Assembly (NCBI RefSeq): GCF_051859025.1
Contig: NZ_JBHYGL010000010.1
Coordinates: forward strand, 1 to 64,000
Source of the DNA: Falsiroseomonas sp051859025
Lineage (GTDB): Bacteria > Pseudomonadota > Alphaproteobacteria > Acetobacterales > Acetobacteraceae
Length of the DNA stretch: 64,000 bases
Reading direction: 5' to 3'
Shown: positions 34,701 through 36,309 of the stretch, one piece after another
Numbering within the stretch: the first letter of the stretch is position 1
Layout: every line of letters begins with the position of its first letter
Position numbers and translations under genes: made by a program
The notes under the pieces: generated by a model
Database searches by the model: none
Told to the model about the DNA's origin: nothing
What the model saw: the letters and a program-made list of their open reading frames with translations, nothing else

Positions 34701-36009
34701 CGGCGGGCGTCGAGACACCGGAGGTGGCGCCAGACAGGTTCGTCAAGCGAAGGTGGCTGGCGAGGTCGAAGGTGCCCCCGCTCGCGATCGTGCCGTTCCA
34801 CGCGCTGGCACCGGCATTATAGGCGAGCGACATGGTCCCGCTTAGGCCAGTTCCACCCCGAACAATCGCCAGCGTCCCTGAAAGGGTTGGCGTCAGACTG
34901 GCGCCCAGAGCAAGTGCGGTGCTCGAGCCGCCAACAGTGACGGACTCGTTGACCGCCTGGCTCGCCGTATTCACGGCCAGCTGGACATTGGAGCCGCTGA
35001 CAGTCGCATCCGAAAGGACGGCACTCGTCGCCGTTCCCGTGAAGCTCCCCGCGACACCACCACCATTGATGCGCAGGACGCCACTCGCGGAAGTCAGCAG
35101 CGCGCTGGAAGGAGAGTCAATCAGAGCGACAATCGCATTGGTGACCCTGACCCCCGCAATCGCAGCGGAATTCGTCGCATCCCAGGCTACATCGATGACG
35201 AAGTCACCGGTAGCTCGCACTCCACCCGCGGAGAACCAACCAGAAGCCACGACAGAGCCTGTCGCACCGGCAGTTGTCAGAAGCGCCGCAAGGGAATCGG
35301 CCTTGGTGGAGTCAGAGAAACTCAGATCGATACCGCCGGGAAGCGCCACTGCCGTGAGGCTGAGACCTGTCGCGCCATACCCCGCGGTCAACGCTATCCC
35401 GCTTCCGGCGTAGTTTCCGGTGATGGCGGCGAATGTTCCGCTCCTGCTCCCGTAGGTGAGGATGTTGAAGACGTTGCCGGCCGTCGGCACGAAGCCACTC
35501 AGCAGACCGATCTCCAACGTCCCATCTAGATTGGCAGCGCCAGTTACCGCAACCTCGTCATAATCCACACCGGCCGTCGTCGCGCCGGCGATTTCTATGG
35601 TCAGTTTGCCCCCTGACGCCTGAGTGTAGGTGTCAAACGAGCTCGTGCCCGGGGAGTGACCGGGGGAAACAGAGCCTTCGTTCGAGACAGCACCGTCGAA
35701 AGAGCCACTACCAACGAGAACCTGGCCAGCCCCAACGACGAGGCTGCCCGCCTCGTCGTCAACATCGTGCTTAGCTCCATCCGCAGAGAGCAGAGCAAGG
35801 TCTCCAGCAAGAGAACCTGTGTCGTCACCAGAGACTTGATCGAAGACGCCAGGCGCCTGCTGCGATACGGCAGCCGGAGTGACCGGCAGCAGCACGTCCT
35901 GCACAAGAAGTTGCGCGTCGCCGGCGAGCATAATCCGGGGCTCAAGCACATCCAGGAGGCCCACCCTGGGCTGGCGGCGGCGGGACGAGGGAGTTGAACG
36001 ACGCGCCAT
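4741..36009 (-). CDS. giant (~10,422-residue) LEPR-motif beta-repeat surface/secreted protein
   Basis: This gene fills half the window. I chose ATG 36009 (MARRSTPSSRRR) because an AAGGA lies 10 bases upstream; the ORF stays open to 36186 but that extension looks untranslated. Residues 18-32 read LLDVLEPRIMLAGDA, the LEPR-XLL-type motif known near the N-terminus of very large exported bacterial proteins. There is no hydrophobic signal peptide. Rough layout: an autotransporter-like beta module (about 45-220); long non-repetitive beta-rich regions (about 220-3000) with a hydrophobic stretch near 2520-2557; an RTX calcium-binding block (about 3035-3145; GGSGDDTIMAG, GGIGNDTIYGG, GTGDDRISGG); FHA-like parallel-beta repeats; an aromatic-rich island (about 5225-5727); more repeats including a 707-residue tandem duplication (about 7015-8428); and C-terminal repeats marked by ILDG(S/T)..E..N(V/I)(T/S)A. 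The C-terminus (KPSFVTRI) ends within a repeat, with no recognisable type I, sortase or beta-barrel module. Confidence 0.9.
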   Translation of the reverse strand: MARRSTPSSRRRQPRVGLLDVLEPRIMLAGDAQLLVQDVLLPVTPAAVSQQAPGVFDQVSGDDTGSLAGDLALLSADGAKHDVDDEAGSLVVGAGQVLVGSGSFDGAVSNEGSVSPGHSPGTSSFDTYTQASGGKLTIEIAGATTAGVDYDEVAVTGAANLDGTLEIGLLSGFVPTAGNVFNILTYGSRSGTFAAITGNYAGSGIALTAGYGATGLSLTAVALPGGIDLSFSDSTKADSLAALLTTAGATGSVVASGWFSAGGVRATGDFVIDVAWDATNSAAIAGVRVTNAIVALIDSPSSALLTSASGVLRINGGGVAGSFTGTATSAVLSDATVSGSNVQLAVNTASQAVNESVTVGGSSTALALGASLTPTLSGTLAIVRGGTGLSGTMSLAYNAGASAWNGTIASGGTFDLASHLRLTNLSGATSGVSTPAATFTLASSGSSVFDIQGSASVIGVSGLSIAGTFTVSSDGTQVAGDAAITATDLPVMHAAVSMWSQSGQLRISGSGLYADIYSVSDPATIVGRFAASSFAMTLAGTGYAARAVGTYQATGANTSETATLEANTTGASLSAPTATTGLPVDLSFGTASKISRIKVDASSVAFTQAFMTSLRAAALKLEAVALGAEVTYTTTTSNLGVTTTATTGAADLDGDLTDLNALGEALDGLGYNLNQLLHASDVLYLGRYIERYLRPALGLDAILSDTIPLGDAVPTMAGLIAYLQTNWRPTTEDVGADALSVVIDGRGYGLDLQTAAVRSETVRIAAQEALLALGVSLDAAPSTTLAVRGDIRLGIGWSGSTASFRLDDFAYDIRANATGLSTTGRYGALGIEVTGATAAVSLVGDVTLVSDVVTVSPTTNSIAVNLPISASLAGVSVTAGYTPTVALAGAPVGGGVVSASVSDFAPLAGFRSLTVADATNALLRLVNGLDTTLESAALTTALPYVDGTLASGVDLGGAWQTSVLDTIDFRKPRVDRISGSAANGNGAAISLGTVSVDLNGVALTEAKNINILTISAAGRDVSTGAAPSATSLFTASLIGKQVSLYTGAGALVGSYTISDVDVTGADAGYRLELAGSVTAATGLTYVVHDVRQALSTLQDWIAAVNAGTPFGSGSISYNNTTRQLTLPFVIDTTTTTDTIALDLDLGSDDLSLRTNDRATITTTVSGTATQVIDISGALLSGTGSIVAGSDTFTTSSDIFTNAMRALPTASSDGLSYSTGKPPKWEVAVGSEIYLIESVDWPYQLNLTLPTSSTGALTSDVALRLRVGLSTFAVQTDILLSAANTTSNVGLGSIVAQLLEAMAGATWTVVERATGAPDLGSAYSFDAARPDLTVSVVNGSVQFQGPNSFSISKASTDAGLDAATAVTATHFTTRTVVLDRAATAAASAFTLRKSTFGVSALNFSGSITTAAQNFYVAGNYGFIGIEAGGTGTGTSLAGSATFSVALDLGGAAMLDPSAFAVDAETGLVSGLTVGRSGSGEVRIGGIEFAAGFDAGQTFGGQAQFVGFAPTLDDTIPTVVTQNLSLSPVLGTLVSDGKAVAGTRVSVLPSLSDGLWWYAELAYADIAAAVSEGATAIADALSAQPFYTQNLPGLSRSIQALTGFATEIAAGGASALTGTATTIQAATTAVATAFGLSTSAVSMTLEGATLRIRLSLSDTFSEDYGFSLNVATLKDLAKSASTGLDGIAALVDRSGNSDTMAFSAAITTTIDVGLSLSQPNRVSESVLTPSTAVAFATDSAVVTNAQYASLVAALAAVLPASLSDGMVLQATVAGLRTSAESAAIGTSRQSALRGLADDLTTSLGIEVELIEGELATVANLATANVLSAVTLATPNRAIAVYEGGTKRVVESTLTPSTAVAFATGSANVEDVLYDSLVASLTAILPGTLEAGSRLQATVAGYRTAAEATGVDASRQAALRALADRLSTSIGVEVELFAGDLSTVASLASANVLSDVTLLRPNGAAAGTTTTLDMSLRGTGLKMKFFAGGIHMHTDTGYLVIDGDGLTSTTSDKASLTVAINSSTGNSYNPATQTLASSTSATVSGKLSANLPLILELSGSADTSAGTLIAATPTNTLGTFFSEMAGATITGNALTLTVPDVTGTFATMGGDTSIMSVIKDVQEFKDSLKYSLDAVYEALYAAVPQELYMLEGTATKSVEWFSQLSERLATAIANVTSEGDIVLAFRNAIYSAFGPTAGTWAVLQDTYSSTGAASSSSTVDANDVYVSWRKEDGTLLQRWTPGTTTDPTLADALQFNLKLKGTFYITDSGMSLKLNVGDFKIDIPLGAYEEKNGIPLKDADGHAVNKSTWTNGGFAVQVEWAYNMGFGISKTSGFYLATAPVTQAGGVNVYAPEITSKLTAYLDGTPSDPTTATDYKAFGPMNIFQAYLEDRNTKGAATASSVTMNVKLDLVGGSKNRLTLDDLFSVTQASIYDAVEAVEAPYLLSGITSKANGTQTTSFITSFVDAKIDIDLEATLKLYMGKAPNGNWYEPVSATTNISIFWVFQQGVDYKIPTVDLTDFTVDAGAIATFLVAFTAPITIVLAPIYAAIYPFLIPIPALSILTGTPEPCVGDIINILLYMQGKELIPMAYLKAVNYAYQISAELTKMALDPTEKYNLGSLKDIANPDGHEVVYGVPDIKEGVSGMQTMGSLKLGKAAAGGTKLATGLQFTYLLSIDAWYDMMVGNATDLVTLDLPQIGYPYVNPENPYDIKTLDMDPILLAQLNYGVLEFKIEAVVKLSLALDISFGFDTSGIQKAMETGNPAWFLDGFYVGDYTVDQLSGSGAIVRNTGGKEKPEAYVKLGVGLAASAGVGLISGGFEGLIEFAGNFDLHDVGAPKLYFDSAGRTTGAAPQDGTTIGGLNLYYSSGSNEYEEEADGRLHPSEMWALLSYTGPGAAGPFNLFDLYLTVDFVVNLFVTAENPFTGKGMTIVELEILRINLLNIPFWTAPDMQPTLGYVGTNAYGLSNGILTLNSGSRAGQRERLDKDDDGETWEVFTPKDNSDLTTVVLNKTWIWTYRDITRIVVDLGKGDDYFDAQRLSSDVAVSITGGSGDDTIMAGVGRSGGYYFIDGGDGGDRIDASLATIATTLIGGIGNDTIYGGSAADTIEAGAGSDKIIAAGGADTISSGTGDDRISGGEGADTFVLGDSFGATLITDRVGLSTLNFSSMTNALGVKVSGLGLSASSQRADGTIDVLRAPGLLVSQIGFGAGNDTLRASVFPSRSITVTDTGGNDDYYFLLGTAASEATAGSFGITDSQGSFDEVQVEQRRSVDVIRLGSGSVVNGRESISYNNLVERLTLLGKTALYSATDITSFGTNVTFRALTDAGTINLGTTGLRVIANSVTQGAEVIAAHVIMQTLATIEVNYDITALSDGYIDLATFGDDADVPDIALNADLYVSSTSSKGGAGSGWVRLQTARGSITSTATSSINAAGSHLTMAAFGDIGSSSVKMTTDVASASIFTAADGTGSAFVSEADSLTLRSDATLTTVENGGFVIGSATLQGHWESAVTWAASVTQAWKNILSNNYVLSGAVMVAGGLTTSLRGNNALLLANDTVTAGDDILLEADDLDLHAGARSLLGTDTLTIRTMHTTQAYAIGTAAEALSGTEVLAEVTDRDDYLELSSRDLTAIGTGFSTLIIGRSATAGTMYLGDVKDSTLSKMSSTVRASGSSIAASDLAAFRNTTRLLADTVHVQGDVQAPADSLTLEARILQVNTKNWHDPNGTPDSGASADTLVVQVSEQAVVSGWLKGTSALTVNVTGSTGVNALESPQYGALSLAVDTTGVLEAVADGAALDVTVSDAVEIRGIMKLGGANGSLVLKAGGPVIVDRGGTVYARGANTSITLESTGDVLAVASGGAVSGGIAYTTVGSDQIPGVTGANASISLISAKAMRLDGAIVASNSLTVAAGNSVRADAAYGAVANLDLHPAYGIFNQAGYFSQLATVMPTHYLAKYSEGYGLLVTGTLSVLADSSTIDLHAEKAVVLRANVSTPGANSEIVLRSAGLMFVEGYLNATKGITIKGGYAAGGAAVASGGYDANGTSVAFGPASRLWTTESGSKILVKARADVVIDADMLAGGTVGVSGATWTGSGADIEIISGERIDIVSVLQASGDISITAGDAGADDSGRALVTGIASSIAAAGRGYGATGSNVTLAADGAIEIAGRVVSGATRQLVAGEATTVWTSGWGGTSSISIDGEDVVVLGGTTTVNLAEVEVGATLEAADTITVTSGANSAGMGVHVYAATVAVANNADGTIVIGAGGDAYISGVLVAGGTVTNELDSLGDYLGRSFTYSDGDSSISISSVAQVRLAQSLTAGASIAITGGVDPVVESESYTGNAILLEGSVRLQTTQDNSSISLESQGAIRIFAPAATYELTGTGWPVTADGRLTSDATLRIAIEHGNYTAQADVVVSVSNTATNTSTADLVADLNTALRTAAWTISATNGRPTDPVLGAEHPFDDTQNLELEAALLEGHIKLRGPYSFSILSASTNESLLGFDAPTTIEAAEAFAINAQGDNSSVRIDSTLLSASTSQSRLVHISGMIGAEAKIEIEAGDEGLLLAAAGALDVRAGSLTVDAGAQGAISGRLSAAGAGNDVTITGTGQLTLNGEVAANNNITIDVQGSGTGLTIAATADLHTTSGGTISIEADGNIALNSSIGEDSTGLTAITVTSTAGAVTLDTMTGRIVTDATVAISGVDVTLNGVVTTTAIGAANAPALAVEATTGDLGIYGTITASSGTMDVSAGGMLTIASGMVTAKTIEADANDIRIGTSSLSGIVLATSSVDLSAAGELTVAAGGVVLSSGNASSITLDAGAMALRGEVNAGATLTSGNVVTAGADATLTINGSQLTIGVTDAGANVTPGAAIRATGSITIDLSAGSGDITMGDTSEIAIIQDAGSLPGAITIEGGGDITLRGAIQTEGSLGSLTVDAAGLLDVGAVIDAGASITLGGGADADGDGLTVRALTLETNAAGQNIDVAGNAVDADGLIVDSAGELILDGNGAVQEGGLLTRVSGASLNVGSAGTIALAATGTLTINGEIGPIYRENGVVKVRPASVDIAGDAAVLIAGNVYARSTITVSGTDVTLSADTSLRARESVGTVAIDASGVVTLAADSYLAAPAGISITGNTLDLAGVVDSGARLLTNSGGNTTVTGSLDADGAIDARAGVNLSSSDAVLQGTLTTTDLSGGNIVIEEGGALSAAGALTLLAGGSVTVDSGVVNAGSHTRTAYSLTPQSQVVSVVTGTSLVASGTVTQEKTVWETTVVTEQIGTESVKIGSEYYTMNVTLTQTGYWNGKIFREFFVQGTDYNNVSGTNTVAWSAYNLAAPAAKATFGQLTDAQRSAVLDTLGYKPLYQFTYSNYTLQRTVDGVTTSTAAVPVWSGSMQSTIASPLPGWEGIYIKLPDGASDDLLRVISQGETARAQETVGRYQDSAKVKYLQDRTTLVDYTTNKRTVHNAAASAVVDDQDNSPARWTVSYVSGGTRTYEVYDGREGTAAVAQTATPLWTVEANNSTSKTDTGTGRNVIATQTYLDTTLSTTGATSAGTTYVAHAGLDPHATSVDTSAYGDWVYNWGNWDKVGGDRDEWSWSRDWYEGNRHWQSMRESDRKGTAGSYNYYVKESKRYQDWNTSDRWDSGWVAETMQHYNYNWKSTWNTITDTRLTMNFAAVTKPTDVMADRPVYATFERQNATVQSYESTAYTQQTTTSDRTVTRLVRVSDDSSVNFGAFSGTAISGQSVSIGAGSDVSVSGAVTATAGTLAITAGDDIAVLGKLPDGTTAADTDAAISSLSATSNIALTAGEVMTLGAASSVAATGATAAVTVLAGGAIDLGGSVATGGGYATFLAGQASAGGGSVTGTVGTSIQAGGVTMTAGGTSGDIDTNGARIAAAGTLTLTAAAGSVTAEGDAVSAAVLSATAAGDLSVTIDAASASATVTGSGDIALSARGAMSVVTAQAATGDVTIETQDSGTALSVGTIKGSTITLTAAGTLSQHAGGLVTGTDLIVLAAGGIDLDTKVASIDLIAAASGGITVSNARSAGLVVTRAAATDGDITISNTGGLAVKLVSAGTASTDVALTSTAGAITVLGTEAITVTGAAVSLTASTGITGLGLATDEITATTTTGNISLSIDPVAGTTSVTLHDATTTAGNVTINTTESLTVMNARAGGAAGELVLTAAGDLLVADGNGSGASGGHSLTLDAGGTLLIEGVADAANTVTFISSGVFALPTGAAYQALNIVIESDANVVIDGAVTMGGNSLEIHSGGNITVAAPIRTASGQAVSALVLSTSGTVGQIAQSLDANTGDAIYVGTSGATYLKDATGYYQIKRSGLYIHRGIEFDGSGGSTTGTFLTNSAEAVGSDTAGIAIYSAAGALISDSTRLSRIVIGGLQRDYMTSAAIADNATATTHTEYTSTVTLDAGSLVPASVDITALGPDGQVYLTADGSLDLDKVGITATGAVFIDAGGSVTNALNGTSNTALKTLSVGSLTVAAGNSIDLRAALSGAASDVGLSLSSAGNVKFRDTSSASSRTVTLDVDMKSGVLYVSTRGTLAVGSAVLANDVATNSVTLQGVAGVTIDLVDAGYNNGGVEVLTSAYLYEASLDDVSIDVRSYSFNAQSLNDDSHLNGLEFYSKTTPVASGTVDKVLTVQAGGSIAGNYAGMLDVTALGDLTIGSELNAGVSIKIVASGTVFISDSLSAYDLLDITASSIVFTSGGISTNGYSSTLTSTVGDITMSSGTSIDVGAATLTVHAADDATLSDLSGGTITITSGGDVSTTFGSMVSSAFLTIDAGGAVGSAAQAFVVNAPTISSVTSHGDATLQLSGAVTIGTVTTNGGYLAVSADDALTFSSTVTVGRADIDVAGGSLEMGAGSSISAGSGAIMLSAAGDMTLAEITGGAVTLEAVGSIGSQSNSADVVASASLAIDAGGDVGSVATPLKVSTPSMTAAVVVGDLAISFTNTIAMAGLDVGGSVTVDATAGVTLAGNNTVGSATITTNTGDVAMSASSSLSAGNGAINIDANGSATLHGVTGGAVDVTARSGGILNVGSGLAISATSLTLDAGTAVGAAGNALRISAATVTAVDADGAVRLDVAGATTIGRLTAGGVIDVDGTGTVSTAGALSGSGVSITSSGGAVLMGQNSTIEAGNDDVTLDASGDVTVAYVTGDDVVLNSAGGSLLSSKSGVNVEATTVNGVIGGAVGAGAQAPIVLAVDTIGSLTAGGLLAVEATTAISIGTMSGIGAVSVQGDEAVTLTGSISGEGVSIKTTGLGSAGDFRMASTATLDAGDSQVEIAVTGDAVIAQLSTTADATVHVEGDISAVGGNSLISASVLYMTAGGSLGSSAKAVAIAAPVIAEFEAGSDINATFSGATTLEGGDAGGSIDISADAALAITDMVQSTDAQNISAGSIAFVVGATAGSLQLNGAADVNVTATAGDVTMDDGATLISTSGNIGLDASGSVVLSDVQGGAVTIQAASGSIGTASGQLDAVVMATSVTLDAGTTIGMTGTPLLLEVTTVTSITAGGDAVIRTTRESVVGAITMANGDLALSSTHGLTLTADSAVASALVEAEAGDIVMGAGVTLDAASGAITFVATGDITLGDVVGGVVDLTAGGEIQGDPTVAVPDVKATVSLTIDAGGDVGMTSAPLRIETPLLLAADVGGAMYVTTAGTVAVTTLTVADDLVMAGSGAITFTGTTTAASIDVSTTAGNITVSPTATMSAGSGAVSIDAAASVSLHGVTGGAVDVTARSGGILNVGSGLAISATSLTLDAGTAVGAAGNALRISAATVTAVDADGAVRLDVAGATTIGRLTAGGVIDVDGTGTVSTAGALSGSGVSITSSGGAVLMGQNSTIEAGNDDVTLDASGDVTVAYVTGDDVVLNSAGGSLLSSKSGVNVEATTVNGVIGGAVGAGAQAPIVLAVDTIGSLTAGGLLAVEATTAISIGTMSGIGAVSVQGDEAVTLTGSISGEGVSIKTTGLGSAGDFRMASTATLDAGDSQVEIAVTGDAVIAQLSTTADATVHVEGDISAVGGNSLISASVLYMTAGGSLGSSAKAVAIAAPVIAEFEAGSDINATFSGATTLEGGDAGGSIDISADAALAITDMVQSTDAQNISAGSIAFVVGATAGSLQLNGAADVNVTATAGDVTMDDGATLISTSGNIGLDASGSVVLSDVQGGAVTIQAASGSIGTASGQLDAVVMATSVTLDAGTTIGMTGTPLLLEVTTVTSITAGGDAVIRTTRESVVGAITMANGDLALSSTHGLTLTADSAVASALVEAEAGDIVMGAGVTLDAASGAITFVATGDITLGDVVGGVVDLTAGGEIQGDPTVAVPDVKATVSLTIDAGGDVGMTSAPLRIETPLLLAADVGGAMYVTTAGTVAVTTLTVADDLVMAGSGAITFTGTTTAASIDVSTTAGNITVSPTATMSAGSGAVSIDAAASVSLHGVTGGAVDVTANAGSISNSGPGLAVKADSLDLHAGIDIGSSATPFAVMATTIARSRATAGSTYIDVTGATSIGSVTAGGLVELDITGAATITGTVSAGAGGVLDSITLVTTGGAMTMTSAAVISTDGDVELTTIGGGLTVASVTGDDITLNIGGAVLSALSAGYTNLTGATLDGVASGSIGSSTLTPITIAVARIGSLTAGGSIYLLSESALSIGTIGADEALDLVALKAVQLETVMAAEGVTLETQGSGATGRFTMGAGALLDAGTGSVSITTAEDARLSLVKGEGISISAVGSVLEVDSLALITANTALVIVSSTGSIGAPSSLLSVTTPLISNVSAIAGSIHLDVAGATTLTTMQSAGVAKLESDTSLSVTGSVFASQVYLAAFGGVLTLQDGSVVEGTTSVTLIGNGDVGVSAVLAPAVSIWSQTGDVTDTTAAEFANVTSSGTLTLNAGGRAGAPGVADLDLDVRNLAGCTAGGAAYLETFGAVNIVDLSVGGNLVATAHGSLTVTQSIDAGSVDLTVLSTGNSAGSFLMGTGSRLTSAGTVSISAMADIYLTSLGGTEVTLTADGNIVDNKAGSLINLDGTILTLDAKGSIGVSSESSGLVVDADVLKSATANGYIAITAAGSLQVDYARAGLSLVVDAGQALTLTDTARGTHATLRTRSGDLTMNSGSLLDAGMGTATASAYGNLLVSQIMGNTAVLNSDTGSISDNQAGSSRNVRANMVILSAPQGGIGGTAATPLYIDSASISSATAGAGNVALILLDPTVRGSSNSISIGTVTATGAASIASSMSLSILNAIQAASVDVAVDLGSIAMASTAIVSAGGSGAARLTAAGQMTLARVTGGAVTLISTAGSIVDGTAAEANNVTAASLDLTAGGDAGQVGLADLNVAVTGTISGRVAGGTWLTSSGGVSLGALASGRSATFKSGGGVGVSGVVSGTGLALTAAGALTMSGDAALNAGSGIVNVTANGDVSVTRVTGGAVSLQSSTGSIIDVSSDEATNVAAATLSLIAGKGSIGAALDGLDVGVTGAVWAVAGGVLTLSNTGALTLGAVSAGGALSASSTGSISLLGLVKAASADLASSAGGLSMASAGSVAVAGIARLSASGSVSLNRVTGTAVYLTSSAGSIQDISSDENANVIASTLDLRAALDAGTVGAGNLNTVISGAITGSARGLSLSNVGATTLGTWSTSGALTLASTGTLQLVGTVSAAGVNMVAGTTLTMADGSAIEGGSTAITLAAAGTVTLSKVAGGTVGITSSTGSILDGTAAEAANVTANTLVMTASGDIGTSSSALDVDATTLVSARAGRFLSLQGTGALTFGTMTAGSAMSLRAVGEMTLTGEVKATSLSITSGAAVMMQGTSSIIANGSVSIYANGTTTLTRLRGGDVNLTSVTGAILDATGTMTANVTATALRIQAGLDIGAAGTGGLDVAVSGAISGSGRNVWLANTGATIVNGLSATGAMTLSATGGLSLLGATYATGLTISSGSALTMGASATVDGGSATVNMTSVGNLTLTSIAGGAVALASTTGSIIDGSVAEGANITASSLSLRAAVAAGVSGAGDLDVAVSGLVSGSANSVHLQAAGSLTLGTLAGASALSAVAGTSITVNGALSGVVSLAAGTTLWMADAATILGGTTAVTLNAGGDMTLSRVVGGAVRLQSSGGFILDGSAVDTANITAGALTLLASGGLGTSSDRLDLAITGALSATVGGSAWLNSIGTVNVGTVQAIGSFDMSATGAMTLSGVTSAAKVSMAAGGALTMAAGSGIVATGDVSLRGVSNVTLTRVSGSGVTLASTTGSILDGSIDEVANVTAASLVLSAKLDAGIGGAGDLDTAVSGAISGSARALSLANTGATIINAFATDSTLTVSSTGSLRLTGSNTAVGAVSLIAGSDMVMSAATLNAGKAAVSISAQTNITLGRIAGGAVSVTSRAGAILDGTTDEMANISASSLYLSSALGLGNSGADDIDVSYTGLLTKITAAGKPSFVTRI
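10727..12847 (-). repeat. 2121-bp tandem duplication inside the giant gene, promoter-distal copy
   Basis: This unit appears identical, base for base where I compared it, to 12848-14968 (offset 2121 bp, 707 codons). Short imperfect homology extends left to about 10691. It encodes about residues 7722-8428. In-frame length and lack of silent differences indicate a recent duplication or continuing homogenisation. Confidence 0.9.
12848..14968 (-). repeat. 2121-bp tandem duplication inside the giant gene, promoter-proximal copy
   Basis: Partner of 10727-12847. The right-hand junction is at about 14970, where GTGGAG is followed by GGTAGC rather than CGACAC. It encodes about residues 7015-7721, beginning near the LHGVTGGAVDVT motif. 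Confidence 0.9.
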
Positions 36010-36309
36010 CAGCAGAACATCCTTCGACCAATCAGACTGCGCATCACGAACCGCGAGCAGACTGACTCGCAAGCGGGAAAGACTACCACGTCGACCCCAC
36101 CGATCACGGCCGCATTGTGCGTTCTTTTGTCCCCAACAGGAACGTCTCAAGCACCAACCGACACCCCACCAATCCCCATTGTCCACGCTTATCTACAAAT
36201 ATGTTCTTCATGCCGCGTATGATTGCTGGACCGCGCTTGGTATCGGTCGCCGCTTTGCGGGTCAGACGCCCTACATTCGTTCAGTGGCCGGCGTGGCAGG
36301 GGAACGACA
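36010..36309. promoter_or_regulatory. divergent intergenic region between the giant-protein operon and the exporter operon
   Basis: This 300-bp spacer separates the giant gene (leftward, AAGGA ribosome-binding site near 36020) from the M50/HlyD gene (rightward, AGGGGA near 36298). It should carry both promoters. It includes the least GC-rich stretch nearby (around 36180-36230). I could not assign -35/-10 boxes or an operator with confidence, and I see no gene in it. Confidence 0.45.

Noticed and set aside
4741..36009. FhaB-type two-partner secretion substrate
   Set aside because: The repeats are FHA-like, but there is no N-terminal TPS domain or signal peptide, and no FhaC-type barrel gene nearby.
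36010..36186. N-terminal extension of the giant ORF upstream of ATG 36009
   Set aside because: The extra 59 residues are Trp/Cys/Arg-rich with no ribosome-binding site. ATG 36009 has a well-placed AAGGA and puts the LEPR motif close to the N-terminus, as usual for such proteins.
36180..36230. Specific promoter boxes in the divergent spacer
   Set aside because: Several partial matches (TTGTCC, TACAAAT) occur, but none has acceptable spacing, so I report only the region.
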